A stretch of 64,000 nucleotides of DNA from Sphingomonas alba (GTDB lineage: Bacteria; Pseudomonadota; Alphaproteobacteria; Sphingomonadales; Sphingomonadaceae), in the NCBI RefSeq assembly GCF_023516555.1, contig NZ_JAMGBD010000001.1:496001-560000 (forward strand), read 5' to 3'. Made by a program: the position numbers and the translations under genes. Shown here piece after piece: positions 50,572 to 59,821 of the stretch; positions within the stretch are counted from its first letter, which is position 1, and every line of letters starts with the position of its first letter. The notes under the pieces are model-generated. The model ran no database searches. It worked only from the letters and a program-made list of their open reading frames with translations, and had not been told where the DNA came from.

Positions 50572-50961
50572 GTGAACTCTCCTACCCGCAGACTCCTTGC
50601 CACCCAGGAGTCCAGCGTGCCGAACGCCGCCAAGCGCCTTTATGTCCCGGAATTCGCGCACGTCGCCCGAACCCTGCTCATTGAGTTGCGGGAGGCACAC
50701 CGCCGGCTGACCGCCGAACTCGCTTCAATGGATCGGATCACGGCGAGGAATGCCGCGGACCTGACATCCTGCACCACCGCCCGCTGGCAGCTAAGCCAGG
50801 CAGTCCTCCAGCGAAGGCTGATCGCGGCACGCATCTGCGATTATTTCATACATCGCCTCGATGCCGGGCGGCGCGACCAGCTGAAACAGCTGATGGTGGC
50901 TGATCGGGCTCGCTGCGGGAAAGCTCGGCGGATCTGGGCCGTTGGTCCACCACCGACCTAG
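50572..50961 (+). CDS. Hypothetical protein
   Basis: This 129-residue, Arg/Ala/Leu-rich frame has long helices (EFAHVARTLLIELREAHRRL, then CTTARWQLSQAVLQRRL) and no signal peptide. The start is a GTG at 50572. I do not recognise a family; its helical composition and codon pattern suggest a real coding frame. It sits between the SleB gene and the tRNA-Asp gene; the 143 bases after it hold nothing else I can support. Confidence 0.5.
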   Translation: MNSPTRRLLATQESSVPNAAKRLYVPEFAHVARTLLIELREAHRRLTAELASMDRITARNAADLTSCTTARWQLSQAVLQRRLIAARICDYFIHRLDAGRRDQLKQLMVADRARCGKARRIWAVGPPPT

Positions 50962-51104
50962 AATCGGATTGGACGGGATTCTGTCAGGCTTCGCGGGAAA
51001 TCCGTCGCCGGGAGCATGCCCACATCGTGCTGGAACAGCGGTTGCTTTATCCCTTGCTGCGGGGCGCAGTGAAAACCGCGGCCTGAATTGCGAATCGCAA
51101 GGGA

Positions 51105-51181
<77 letters not shown>

Positions 51182-51225
51182 TGAAAAACGGCGTGGCGGG
51201 CAACTAGGTGACGCCCCGAAACCTG

Positions 51226-52413
51226 TCAACCGGTGGAAGACGCCTCTTCGTCGTCTTTTTCGTCATCCTCGCCGATGTGGGTCAACGTCCCCTGTTCAAA
51301 CAAGAATCCGGCAATGTCGGGCGTGCCCGCCGCTGAAAAGATCGTCTTGAAGATGATCAGCAAGGGAACTGCCAGCAAGGCACCCGTGGTGCCCCAGACC
51401 CAGGCCCAGAAGCTCAGGGACACAAGGATCAGCAACGGGTTCACCTCGATCTTGCGACCGACGATCATTGGCGTGATCGCATTGGCTTCGACGAGGTGCA
51501 GGCCGATGAAGATTGCCGGCGGCAACATCGCCGCCCAGACGTCGGGGAAGGTCATCAGTCCGCCGATGAACAGAAGGAATGCGGAGACGATGGGACCGAG
51601 GTAAGGAATGTAGTTGGCCACCGCGACGATACCGCCCCACATGACCGGCGAATCCATGCCCAGGCCCCACAGGATGAGCGCGGTGAGGGCCCCGAGGCAG
51701 ACGTTAATGACGGTGATCGTGCCGATGTAGGTCGAGGTCGCCTCGACCACCTGCTGGATGACCCGCGCCGTCGTCATCGCCCCTTCGAAACTGCCACGGC
51801 TCTTGATGGTGCTGCGGCGCATGCCGGTCCAGCCGGACAGGAAGAAGAAGACCACCAACAACGCGAAGAACAGTTGGATCGCGGCGTGCGGCGCTGAGGC
51901 GGTCACGAGGCCTAGCAAGGAATTGGGCGTCTCGACACGCACCGCCCGTGCATTGGAGCTGGAGACTACGATCTGGGAAAAGATCCGGTCGATATATTTG
52001 TCGAGGCTCTTGTAGAGGTCGAGAACCGGCGCGAGCGCGGACTGCACCCTCCCAATCCTCTCCGGGACCTGGACCACCCAGTCCATCGCTGGGACGACGA
52101 TCGAGCCAATGGCGAACGCCATGATCGACAGGAAGATCACGACGCACATCACTGCAGCAAGCTTTGAAGGCACGCCCCGACGCTCGAACCATTCCAGCAT
52201 CGGGACCAGCGCAATGGCGACGACTAATGCCGCGGTAACCGGAAGGAAAAACTCGGCCCCCGCTCGCAAAGCGAACGGCAGGCCGACGATCACGCCGATC
52301 CCTGCAATCAGCGTCAGCGAAGCCAGCAACCGGTCGCGCCGGACGGCGACTTGCTCGACGGCCTGTTCCAGCTCCGCTGCGCTCGCCTGGGTGCTATCGG
52401 TGCGCTTGTCCAT
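51226..52413 (-). CDS. AI-2E family permease
   Basis: This roughly 395-residue inner-membrane protein has about eight helices in the pattern of the AI-2E/PerM family, for instance FLPVTAALVVAIALVPMLEWFERRG, QLFFALLVVFFFLSG and a late block GGIVAVANYIPYLGPIVS followed by GLHLVEANAITPMIVGRKIEVNPLLIL. It ends with an acidic tail. The family is linked to autoinducer or ion export, but the substrate is not predictable. I start it at 52413, because the longer frame runs into the tRNA-Leu gene. Confidence 0.85.
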   Translation of the reverse strand: MDKRTDSTQASAAELEQAVEQVAVRRDRLLASLTLIAGIGVIVGLPFALRAGAEFFLPVTAALVVAIALVPMLEWFERRGVPSKLAAVMCVVIFLSIMAFAIGSIVVPAMDWVVQVPERIGRVQSALAPVLDLYKSLDKYIDRIFSQIVVSSSNARAVRVETPNSLLGLVTASAPHAAIQLFFALLVVFFFLSGWTGMRRSTIKSRGSFEGAMTTARVIQQVVEATSTYIGTITVINVCLGALTALILWGLGMDSPVMWGGIVAVANYIPYLGPIVSAFLLFIGGLMTFPDVWAAMLPPAIFIGLHLVEANAITPMIVGRKIEVNPLLILVSLSFWAWVWGTTGALLAVPLLIIFKTIFSAAGTPDIAGFLFEQGTLTHIGEDDEKDDEEASSTG

Positions 52414-52463
52414 CCGCGGCAGCATATCCGCGTGCGGCGGAAGCGAAAGCAGAATTTCTTGGA

Positions 52464-52547
52464 TGGTGCCCCTGGTCCGACTCGAACGGACACTCCGTGA
52501 AGAACTCGATTTTGAGTCGAGCGCGTCTACCATTCCGCCACAGGGGC
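52464..52547 (-). tRNA. tRNA-Leu (CAA)
   Basis: The minus strand gives an 84-base tRNA with a long variable arm: acceptor GCCCCTG/CAGGGGC, anticodon stem CTCGA/TCGAG with loop CTCAAAA (anticodon CAA), variable arm TTCTTCACGGAGT, T arm GTCCG-TTCGAGT-CGGAC, discriminator A and encoded CCA. Confidence 0.96.
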
Positions 52548-52614
52548 CCCGGGCCGAGCGCCCCTAGCTAGTGATAGCTGGCCAGCGAGGCAACCCGCGG
52601 GGTGAAAGCCCGCT

Positions 52615-53904
52615 CTAAATGCTGGCCGCCGCCCTGATCGATGTAACCGATGCCGGCCCTGCTTTGCCTGCCGCAGACATGACAACCCGGTTTCGGCCAC
52701 CGTTCTTTGCCTCGTAGAGGGCCTCGTCCGCTTGCCGGATCCAGCGCTCGATGCTCATCCCGCCTGCCCGATCGAGCACCGAGACGCCGACGCTGACCGT
52801 GACATTGCCCAGCGGGCTTTCCGAATGAGCGATCCCAAGCTCGGCAATCGCGAGCCGCATCTTGTCCGCCCGCACGGCCGCCGCACGGATCGACGCCGCC
52901 TTCATCACGATCAGGAACTCTTCGCCGCCAAGGCGATACGCCGTGTCGCCTTCGGCCAGCGACCCGCGAATGGCCTCGGCTACCAGTTGCAGCGCCTGAT
53001 CGCCGGCCAGGTGACCTCGGCTGTCATTGAACTGCTTGAAGAAATCGATGTCGCACATCGCCGCGCAATATTGGTGTGGCGAGATGTCGGTCAGGAGCCA
53101 CTTCGGCGCGTCCTCATTGAGGCTGAGGCGCGTGGCGAGACCGGTCAATGGGTCGACGCGTGCCTGGCGAAAGAGGCGTTGGTTGAGTTTCTGAAGCTCG
53201 AGTTGATTCTCCTCCAGCTTTACAGCGGAGCTTTCAGCAGCGGTCCGTGCAATCTCGATTTCCTTACCCCACCGGCGCACCGGACCAACGAAAGCGAACC
53301 AGCCGACGACGATCAGGGCCAACGACATTCCGGACAGGGATATGATTGTCCACAAGTAGAAATTCAGGCGGCTTCGTGTCGACTTGACGAACCGTGCCGC
53401 ATGTTTTTCAATCGCTCTGATGCCCTCGTAATAGACATTGTTCAGATAGTCGTAGCGCGAGCTGCGAATGAGCTTCTGGGCGCTTGGGAGCTTGCCTTTG
53501 CTGGCAAGATCAAGCGCCTGGTATTCCATGGCAATCAACTTCAGATCCGCCTCGTCCACCGTTGCAATCGCCGCTTCATTCTGGCCCGACTGCAGATCGC
53601 GGCGAAGCGAGCTCAACGTTTCCCTTAAGACCGGCTGTATGGTGCGGTATCGGGCAGCCGCTTCGCTATCGCCGTTCGTCACGACGGCTTTCATCGACAT
53701 CTCGAGGACGGTTCCATAGTGGTCGACCTTCTCGGCCGCGGTGATCACGTCGATCTGCGCCCGCATTTCGTCGCGGATATTGTCGCCCACTCGCCACGTC
53801 AGGGTGATCGAAGCCAGCATGAGGGCGATCATCGCCAGGATCCCGAGGCGGAACATGCCGATGGGAAAACGCGATGACTCGTGGCTTCGCGCAGGTTCGA
53901 TCAT
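52615..53904 (-). CDS. Membrane diguanylate cyclase
   Basis: This 429-residue protein has two transmembrane helices (about residues 18-38 and 185-207) framing a periplasmic helical sensor, then a coiled coil and a GGDEF domain. The active site reads GGEEF (residues 326-330), so it should make c-di-GMP from GTP. The inhibitory RxxD site is missing: the corresponding residues are AEGD, so product inhibition is probably weak. It follows comM on the same strand after a hairpin. Confidence 0.88.
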   Translation of the reverse strand: MIEPARSHESSRFPIGMFRLGILAMIALMLASITLTWRVGDNIRDEMRAQIDVITAAEKVDHYGTVLEMSMKAVVTNGDSEAAARYRTIQPVLRETLSSLRRDLQSGQNEAAIATVDEADLKLIAMEYQALDLASKGKLPSAQKLIRSSRYDYLNNVYYEGIRAIEKHAARFVKSTRSRLNFYLWTIISLSGMSLALIVVGWFAFVGPVRRWGKEIEIARTAAESSAVKLEENQLELQKLNQRLFRQARVDPLTGLATRLSLNEDAPKWLLTDISPHQYCAAMCDIDFFKQFNDSRGHLAGDQALQLVAEAIRGSLAEGDTAYRLGGEEFLIVMKAASIRAAAVRADKMRLAIAELGIAHSESPLGNVTVSVGVSVLDRAGGMSIERWIRQADEALYEAKNGGRNRVVMSAAGKAGPASVTSIRAAASI

Positions 53905-53971
53905 GGTTTTTGCTTTCGTAGATGCGTTTGACGTGCGCCTACGGTTGCCCGGCGTAAGAAAGGCTTAGTTG

Positions 53972-53990
53972 CTCATCCGAAACGGATGAG
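53972..53990 (-). terminator. Perfect hairpin after comM
   Basis: CTCATCCG and CGGATGAG pair perfectly around a three-base loop (TTT on the minus strand). It lies 10 bases after the comM stop and before the cyclase gene. There is no adjacent T-run, so it may be a weak or Rho-assisted terminator or an mRNA-stabilising stem. Confidence 0.45.
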
Positions 53991-54000
53991 GTTCACTCGA

Positions 54001-55509
54001 TCAGTTCCTCGGCGCTTGGTGGCGATAGCTGAGGGCTTCGGCGACGTGGATCCGGCCGACCTGCTCCGCCCCCGCCAAATCGGCGATCGTCCGCGCCACT
54101 CGCAGGACCCGATGAAAACCGCGTGCCGACAGCCGCATTGCCGCGGCTGCGTCTGCAAGCAGTTTGCGGCCGGGCTCGTCCGGCGTTGCGACACTATCGA
54201 GCAGCTCTCCGTCCGCCTCCGCATTCGTGCGCGGGCCATGGCCGTTGTAGCGTATGGACTGCACATCTCTCGCCTGTGCCACGCGCTTTGCAACTTCTTC
54301 ACTCCCCTCTGCGGGCGGGGGCAGGGTCAGATCGGCGGCGCTCACTCCCTGCACATCTACGTGCAGGTCGATGCGATCGATGAGGGGCCCCGACACCTTC
54401 GCCTGATAGTCGGCAGCACAGCGCGGCGCCCGCGAGCAGGCCAGCGCCGGATCGCTCAGATGTCCGCAGCGGCACGGGTTCATTGCCGCGATCAGCTGCA
54501 CCCGCGCGGGAAAGGTCACGTGCGTATTCGCCCGGGCGACGCTGACATTGCCAGTCTCCAGCGGCTGTCGCAGCGAATCGAGTACGGCGCGCTGGAACTC
54601 GGGCAGTTCGTCGAGGAACAGTACGCCGAGATGCGCCAGGCTGATCTCGCCCGGCCGCACCTTCAACCCGCCGCCGACCAAGGCCGGCATCGACGCCGAA
54701 TGATGCGGCGAGCGGAACGGCCGTCGCCGGACCATCCTTCCGCCGTTCAACTCACCTGCCACCGACGCGACCATTGAGACTTCCAGCGCCTCGGCCGGTT
54801 CGAGCGGCGGCAAGATTCCCGGCATGCATGCAGCAAGCAGAGACTTTCCCGCCCCCGGCGGACCGCTCATCAGCAGGTTATGACCACCCGCCGCGGCAAT
54901 CTCCAGCGCGCGCTTGGCCGTTTCCTGCCCCTTAACCTGTTTAAGGTCCGGACCGCCCGTCAGCGGCTCCGCCTCACCCGGCTGCGGCGCTGCCAGCAAG
55001 GTCGTACCCTTCAAATGCGCGAGCAACGCCAACAAATCCGGCGCTGCAAGCACCTCGACATCGCCGGCCCAGGCCGCCTCTGCGCCCTGTCCAGCCGGGC
55101 AGATCAGTCCCTTTCCTTCGCTACTCGCGTGTAGCGCCGCCAGCAGCACTCCCGGGGAGGCGGCGATCCGCCCGTCGAGGCTCAACTCACCGACAGCGAC
55201 ATAATGCGAGAGGCTTTCGGCATCGGTCGCCCCGATCGCCGCCAAGAGGCCAAGTGCGATCGGCAGGTCGAAATGCGAACCTTCTTTCGGCAAATCCGCC
55301 GGCGACAGATTGACCGTGATTCGCTTGGGCGGCAACGCGAGTCCGATCGATGCCAATGCCGCGCGCACTCGCTCCCGGCTCTCGGCAACGGCCTTGTCCG
55401 GCAACCCGACGATGACGAAGGCCGGCATTCCGGCGGCGAGCTGTACCTGCACCTCGACGGCGCGAGCCTCGAGTCCCAGATATGCGACAGTTGAGACGAT
55501 CGCGACCAT
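54001..55509 (-). CDS. comM: YifB/ComM family Mg-chelatase-like ATPase
   Basis: This 502-residue protein has the N-terminal ChlI-like region (VGLPDKAVAESRERVRAAL), a AAA+ core with Walker A GPPGAGKSLLA, Walker B VLFLDELPEF and sensor residues, and a C-terminal Mg-chelatase domain. In naturally competent bacteria ComM is a branch-migration helicase that aids recombination of imported DNA; many non-competent species also keep it. It is monocistronic, divergent from a small membrane gene. Confidence 0.92.
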   Translation of the reverse strand: MVAIVSTVAYLGLEARAVEVQVQLAAGMPAFVIVGLPDKAVAESRERVRAALASIGLALPPKRITVNLSPADLPKEGSHFDLPIALGLLAAIGATDAESLSHYVAVGELSLDGRIAASPGVLLAALHASSEGKGLICPAGQGAEAAWAGDVEVLAAPDLLALLAHLKGTTLLAAPQPGEAEPLTGGPDLKQVKGQETAKRALEIAAAGGHNLLMSGPPGAGKSLLAACMPGILPPLEPAEALEVSMVASVAGELNGGRMVRRRPFRSPHHSASMPALVGGGLKVRPGEISLAHLGVLFLDELPEFQRAVLDSLRQPLETGNVSVARANTHVTFPARVQLIAAMNPCRCGHLSDPALACSRAPRCAADYQAKVSGPLIDRIDLHVDVQGVSAADLTLPPPAEGSEEVAKRVAQARDVQSIRYNGHGPRTNAEADGELLDSVATPDEPGRKLLADAAAAMRLSARGFHRVLRVARTIADLAGAEQVGRIHVAEALSYRHQAPRN

Positions 55510-55630
55510 TACGGCCGCTCCTGGAACGCGATACTGACCGGCGGCAAATACCCCCCTAACTCGGCGGCGCCGACCCTAGCGCCGCTCGCGCTCGACGCAA
55601 GCACTTGCCGACCGCGCCGCCATTGCCCAC

Positions 55631-56014
55631 ATGCCCGCCATGATCACGCGTAGGCAGTGGCTGCGTTTTATAAACCACCCGTTAGTCGAATGGTCGATGT
55701 TCGGCCTGGGCATCCTCTTGATGCTCGCTTCGATTCCCGTCGGCGCCCTTCCCGGCCCGGGCGGAATCTTCGTTTTCGCTGCCGGCCTGGCGCTTGTTCT
55801 CAGGACCAGCATGTGGGCCAAGCGGCGCTACGTGAGGTTCAAGCGCTGGCAGCCCAAGGCCGGGCGCTGGGCCGACTGGGGTCTGCAGCGCCGCAGTGCC
55901 AAGCGCCGCGAGGAGCTTCGCAAGGAACGTAAGGAACGGCACAAACTTGAAGCGGCTGCCAAGAGTCCAGCCGATACTCAGGTTAAAGCCGCTTCTGACG
56001 TCCACGGCGATTGA
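55631..56014 (+). CDS. PGPGW-type small membrane protein
   Basis: This 127-residue protein has two transmembrane helices (about residues 19-55), with the turn GALPGPGGIFVFAAGLAL between or at their edge, then a long, very basic tail. It resembles putative transmembrane proteins with a PGPG turn. Function is unknown. The last codons overlap the candidate -35 of the rpmH promoter, and an ATG three codons later is an alternative start. Confidence 0.7.
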   Translation: MPAMITRRQWLRFINHPLVEWSMFGLGILLMLASIPVGALPGPGGIFVFAAGLALVLRTSMWAKRRYVRFKRWQPKAGRWADWGLQRRSAKRREELRKERKERHKLEAAAKSPADTQVKAASDVHGD

Positions 56015-56037
56015 CTTTGACGGCTCACCCCTATAGT
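56011..56037 (+). promoter_or_regulatory. Candidate promoter of the rpmH operon
   Basis: TTGACT (56011-56016) and TATAGT (56032-56037) are separated by 15 bases, slightly short. Transcripts would begin near 56044 and pass the hairpin at 56053-56070 before rpmH. A second weak -10 (TATATT, 56080-56085) lies closer to the start codons. Confidence 0.45.
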
Positions 56038-56052
56038 GGCGCCCCCAACAAC

Positions 56053-56080
56053 GGCCGCCCTTTGGCGGCTCTTTTTTCTT
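56053..56080 (+). terminator. Rho-independent terminator or attenuator upstream of rpmH
   Basis: GCCGCC (56054-56059), a CTTT loop and GGCGGC (56064-56069), extended by a G-T pair, are followed at once by CTTTTTTCTT. This is a good intrinsic terminator. It ends either the PGPGW gene's transcript or, since a candidate promoter lies upstream, part of the rpmH leader. Confidence 0.6.
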
Positions 56081-56091
56081 ATATTCGAGGC

Positions 56092-56556
56092 ATGAGCGAT
56101 GAAGCGCACTTTCCAGCCGAGCAATCTGGTCCGCAAGCGGCGGCACGGATTCCGCAGCCGCATGGCGACGGTCGGCGGCCGCAAGGTGCTGAACGCGCGC
56201 CGCGCACGCGGCCGCAAGAAGCTCAGCGCCTAGTCACGATCCGCAAGCGGTCAGACTTCCTGGCCGCCAACCGCGGTACCCGAATCCCGACGCCCGGCTT
56301 CGTCCTCCTCGTCCGCAAGCGCGATGACGGGGATGACGCGCTGCGTGTCGGCTTCACTGTGACAAAGAAAATCGGCAATGCCGTGGTGCGCAACCGCATG
56401 AAGCGCCGCTTCCGCAAACTCGCGCGTGAGCTGGTACCGGCGGACGGAATGCCCGGCACCGATTTTGTCATGATCGGCCGCTCCGGCGGGATCGAGCGCG
56501 ACTATGGCCTGCTGCGCCAGGACCTGGCCAAGGCTCTGGACAAGGCGCGCCGGTGA
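56092..56556 (+). CDS. rnpA: Ribonuclease P protein component, overlapping rpmH
   Basis: RnpA is the protein cofactor of RNase P, which matures tRNA 5' ends. The core carries [12 protein letters not shown], then [20 protein letters not shown] (residues 91-110), the RNA-binding signature. The only ATG/GTG/TTG in this frame between the leader and the conserved core is at 56092, seven bases before the rpmH start, so the gene holds rpmH within it and gains an N-terminal extension of about 47 Pro/Arg-rich residues (154 in total). A non-canonical start after rpmH cannot be excluded. Confidence 0.85.
   Translation: MSDEAHFPAEQSGPQAAARIPQPHGDGRRPQGAERAPRTRPQEAQRLVTIRKRSDFLAANRGTRIPTPGFVLLVRKRDDGDDALRVGFTVTKKIGNAVVRNRMKRRFRKLARELVPADGMPGTDFVMIGRSGGIERDYGLLRQDLAKALDKARR
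56099..56233 (+). CDS. rpmH: 50S ribosomal protein L34
   Basis: This 44-residue, Arg-rich protein begins [18 protein letters not shown] and ends KKLSA; it is unmistakably L34. GAGG lies eight bases before the ATG. The gene is nested inside the rnpA frame, offset by one base. It begins the rpmH-rnpA-yidD-yidC-engB run. Confidence 0.96.
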   Translation: MKRTFQPSNLVRKRRHGFRSRMATVGGRKVLNARRARGRKKLSA

Positions 56557-56765
56557 TCGGCAAGGCCCTCATCGGCATCTGCCGCCTGTGGCAGAAAGGC
56601 CCGTCGCAGGTGCTGCCGCCGTCCTGCCGTTACCAACCCAGCTGTTCGGCCTATGCGATTACCGCAATTCAACGCTATGGGGCCGCTCGGGGTAGCTGGA
56701 TTGCCCTGAAACGAATCTTTCGCTGCCATCCCTGGGGCGGCCAGGGCTACGACCCCGTACCCTGA
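56553..56765 (+). CDS. yidD: Membrane protein insertion efficiency factor YidD
   Basis: This 70-residue protein has the family Cys-rich pattern [18 protein letters not shown] and [13 protein letters not shown]. YidD assists membrane protein insertion near YidC. The start is a GTG overlapping the rnpA stop (GTGA), and yidC follows 21 bases later. Confidence 0.92.
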   Translation: MIGKALIGICRLWQKGPSQVLPPSCRYQPSCSAYAITAIQRYGAARGSWIALKRIFRCHPWGGQGYDPVP

Positions 56766-56786
56766 CAGACATGAGGATCTGACCGC

Positions 56787-58487
56787 TTGAACGAACATCG
56801 CAACATGATCCTCGCGATCGTGCTGAGCCTTCTGGTGCTGGTAGGCTGGAGCTTCGTCGCGGAACGCTGGTTCCCGACCGCGCAACCGCAGACCCAGAAG
56901 GTCGAAGACGGCAAGGTAAAGCCGTTGGCGCCTCCCAGCACTTCACCGGCTGCGCCGCAGGCTTTGCAGGCGCGTTCGGCGGTCATTGCCTCGACCCCTC
57001 GCGTTCGCTTCCAGAATTCGTCGATCAGCGGCTCGATCAACCTGAAGGGCGCGCGCATCGATGATTTGGTGATGCTGAAGCACCGCATCACGATCTCGAA
57101 GAAGTCCGGCCCCGTGCCGCTGCTGTCGCCGCAGGGCGCCAAGGCCGCCTCGTTCGTCGGATTTGGCTGGAGCGGCGATGGCGTCGCCGTTCCCGGCCCC
57201 GACACCATCTGGCAAGCGAATGGCTCCGAGCTCGCCCCCGGCAAGCCTGTAGCCCTGACCTGGACCAATCCCGCGGGCCTGCGGTTCGAGATCGACCTCG
57301 CGGTCGACGACCAATATCTCTTCACGGTCGCGCAAAAGGTCACCAACGCCAGCCCCGCTCCCGTGGCGCTCCGCCCCTATCTCTTCGCCAGCCGCGCCGG
57401 GCGCTCGCACGATGTATCGAGCCCGACCGTTCACGTCGGCCCGATCCGCGTTGCGGACGGCAAGGCCGATTACGAAGTCAGCTGGCAGAAGGTCCGCGAG
57501 GCAGGCCCTGCCCTCAATTTCTCCAAATCCAAGGGCTGGATCGGTTTCACCGACAAATATTGGCTGACGGCCCTGATTCCAGACGGCGGGACCACCAATG
57601 ATTTCCGCCATTCCGACGCCGGCCCCTACCAGGCTGACGCCGCCGCCGATCAGCAGGTCGTCCAGCCGGGCCAGACTCTCCAGTTCAAGTCGCAGGTCTT
57701 CTCGGGCGCCAAGGAGAAGAAAGCGCTCGATGGCTATGAGAACGGCGGGATTGAACTGCTGTCCAAGTCGATCGACTGGGGCTGGTTCGAATGGTTCATG
57801 CGGCCGATTTTCAACCTGCTCAATTGGCTGTTCAAGGTGACCGGCAACTTCGGCGTCGCCATCATCTGCCTGACGCTGATCGTCCGCGGCCTGATGTTCC
57901 CGATCGCGGACCGGCAGTTCCGTTCGATGGCCGGCATGCGCCGTATCCAGCCGAAGCTGAAGGCGATCCAGGAGCGCTACAAGGACGATAAGGTGCGGCT
58001 GCAGCAGGAAATGCTGAACCTGTACAAGCAGGAAAAGATCAATCCTGCCGCCGGTTGCCTGCCGATCCTGCTCCAGATCCCGGTCTTCTACGCGCTCTAC
58101 AAGGTGCTCATGGTGTCGGTGGAAATGCGCCACCAGCCCTTCGCCTTGTGGATCCACGACTTGTCGGCGCCCGATCCGGCGACCGTCCTCAATCTGTTCG
58201 GCCTGCTGAACTTTACGCCGCACGGCTTCCTCGCCATCGGCGTGCTGCCGATCCTGCTCGGCGTGACCATGTTCATCCAGTTCAAGCTGAACCCGCAGCA
58301 GATGGACCCAGTCCAGCAGCAGATGTTCAGCATCATGCCCTGGATCCTGATGTTCGTAATGGCGCCGTTCGCGGCGGGCCTCCAGCTCTACTGGACCGTC
58401 TCGAACATCCTGACGATCTGCCAACAGTGGTGGCTCTACAAGCGCTACGACCTCCACTATTCCGACACGCACCCGGTAAAGACCTGA
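56787..58487 (+). CDS. yidC: Membrane protein insertase YidC
   Basis: YidC inserts and folds inner-membrane proteins, alone or with Sec. The 566-residue protein has an N-terminal helix (residues ~7-25), a large periplasmic beta domain (residues ~60-330) and the conserved five-helix core from about 345, with [23 protein letters not shown] and [17 protein letters not shown]. The TTG start at 56787 begins [17 protein letters not shown], and AGGA lies upstream. Confidence 0.95.
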   Translation: MNEHRNMILAIVLSLLVLVGWSFVAERWFPTAQPQTQKVEDGKVKPLAPPSTSPAAPQALQARSAVIASTPRVRFQNSSISGSINLKGARIDDLVMLKHRITISKKSGPVPLLSPQGAKAASFVGFGWSGDGVAVPGPDTIWQANGSELAPGKPVALTWTNPAGLRFEIDLAVDDQYLFTVAQKVTNASPAPVALRPYLFASRAGRSHDVSSPTVHVGPIRVADGKADYEVSWQKVREAGPALNFSKSKGWIGFTDKYWLTALIPDGGTTNDFRHSDAGPYQADAAADQQVVQPGQTLQFKSQVFSGAKEKKALDGYENGGIELLSKSIDWGWFEWFMRPIFNLLNWLFKVTGNFGVAIICLTLIVRGLMFPIADRQFRSMAGMRRIQPKLKAIQERYKDDKVRLQQEMLNLYKQEKINPAAGCLPILLQIPVFYALYKVLMVSVEMRHQPFALWIHDLSAPDPATVLNLFGLLNFTPHGFLAIGVLPILLGVTMFIQFKLNPQQMDPVQQQMFSIMPWILMFVMAPFAAGLQLYWTVSNILTICQQWWLYKRYDLHYSDTHPVKT

Positions 58488-58509
58488 AGCCGTGGATGAG
58501 GGAAAGGAA

Positions 58510-59130
58510 ATGGAGGAGCGCGCCCGCAAGCTGTTCGCGGGACCGATCGCCTTCCTGAAGTCCGCGCCCGGACTCCAGTTCCTGCCCGATGCTACGGTCC
58601 CCGAGATCGCCTTCGCGGGACGCTCGAACGTCGGGAAATCATCGCTCCTGAACGCGCTGACCAACCGCAAGGCGCTGGCGCGGACATCGAACACGCCTGG
58701 CCGGACTCAGGAGCTCAACTTCTTTGATGTCGGCGAACCGCTACAATTCCGGCTCGTCGACATGCCCGGCTATGGCTTCGCCGAGGCACCCAAGGACCTC
58801 GTCCGCAAATGGCGCTATCTGGTGAACGACTTCCTGCGAGGCCGCGCGATGCTCAAACGCACGCTGGTCCTGGTCGATAGCCGTCACGGCCTCAAGGACG
58901 TAGACCGCGAGATCATGGAGATGCTCGACAAGGCAGCCGCCAGCTATCATCTGGTGCTGACCAAGGCGGACAAGATCAAGCCGACCGTATTGTCGGCCAC
59001 TCTTGAGGCGACCAAGGCGGAAGCCGCGCGTCATCCGGCGGCACATCCCGCCCTGTTCGCGACATCGAGCGAAACCGGCGCGGGTATCGCCGAGTTAAGG
59101 ACAGCAATCCTGGAGGCGGCGCTCACCTGA
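58510..59130 (+). CDS. engB: GTP-binding protein EngB (YihA/YsxC)
   Basis: EngB is a GTPase needed for late 50S assembly. The protein has G1 [16 protein letters not shown]3 [12 protein letters not shown] and G4 LTKADK, typical of the family. The ATG at 58510 was chosen because GAGGG lies seven bases upstream; a GTG at 58492 gives six more residues. It ends the rpmH-yidC operon and is followed by a GST gene. Confidence 0.93.
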   Translation: MEERARKLFAGPIAFLKSAPGLQFLPDATVPEIAFAGRSNVGKSSLLNALTNRKALARTSNTPGRTQELNFFDVGEPLQFRLVDMPGYGFAEAPKDLVRKWRYLVNDFLRGRAMLKRTLVLVDSRHGLKDVDREIMEMLDKAAASYHLVLTKADKIKPTVLSATLEATKAEAARHPAAHPALFATSSETGAGIAELRTAILEAALT

Positions 59131-59143
59131 TGAAGAGACTGGC

Positions 59144-59821
59144 ATGAAGCTGATTATCGGCAACCGTGCTTACTCAAGCTGGTCGATGCGCGGCTGGCTG
59201 GCTTGCAAGCAGTCCGAGCTCGAATTCGAAGAGCTCGTGGTGCCGATGTTCGACGAAAATTGGGAAAAGCGCCGGGAGGGCGACGAGTTCGCACCGTCTC
59301 TGGGCAAGGTCCCGATCCTCTGGGACGACGAATGCGTCGTTTGGGACAGCCTCGCGATCGTCGAGTTTCTCGCCGACAGGGTTGGTCGCAAGCGTTTCTG
59401 GCCTGAGGACGATTCCGCGCGCGGGATGGCGCGATCAATGGCCGCGGAGATGCACTCGGGTTTCGCGGCCTTGCGTCGCGAGCTTCCGATGAACGTCCGT
59501 CGGATCATCGATTCGGGACCGCTCTCCGACGACGTTCGCAGCGATATCGACCGTATCCTGCAGCTATGGGCGCAGGCGCGAGCCCGCTTTGGCGGTACTG
59601 GCGATTATCTTTTCGGAGACTGGTCCGCGGCCGACATCATGTTCGCGCCGGTAGTCACCCGTTTCGTCACTTACCGGGTGCCGGTACCGCCCTTTGCCGC
59701 GCGCTACATGGAGGATGTGCTCCACCATCCGCATGTCGTCGAATGGATCGAGCTTGCCCAGGATGAGCCTTGGGTCATCGAGCAGTACGAACCGGAAAAA
59801 GAGACCGAGGACGCCGACTAG
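59144..59821 (+). CDS. Glutathione S-transferase family protein
   Basis: This 225-residue protein has a thioredoxin-like N-terminal domain (LIIGNRAYSSWSMRGWLACK, with a Ser-rich active-site loop, and GKVPILWDDECVVWDSLAIVEFL) and a helical C-terminal domain. It is a cytosolic GST of undefined substrate. It follows engB after 13 bases and overlaps the convergent cupin gene by four bases. Confidence 0.87.
   Translation: MKLIIGNRAYSSWSMRGWLACKQSELEFEELVVPMFDENWEKRREGDEFAPSLGKVPILWDDECVVWDSLAIVEFLADRVGRKRFWPEDDSARGMARSMAAEMHSGFAALRRELPMNVRRIIDSGPLSDDVRSDIDRILQLWAQARARFGGTGDYLFGDWSAADIMFAPVVTRFVTYRVPVPPFAARYMEDVLHHPHVVEWIELAQDEPWVIEQYEPEKETEDAD

Noticed and set aside
52414-52533. N-terminal extension of the AI-2E permease
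   Set aside because: The extra residues are a translation of the tRNA-Leu gene on the same strand, so the gene must start downstream of it.
56011-56091. Longer rnpA start at the TTG 56011
   Set aside because: It overlaps the upstream stop, the candidate promoter and the terminator hairpin; ATG 56092 with GAGG nearby is far better.
56943-58694. Long open frame (583 codons) opposite yidC/engB
   Set aside because: Antisense to yidC, with Arg/Asp/Glu-rich low-information sequence and no domain.
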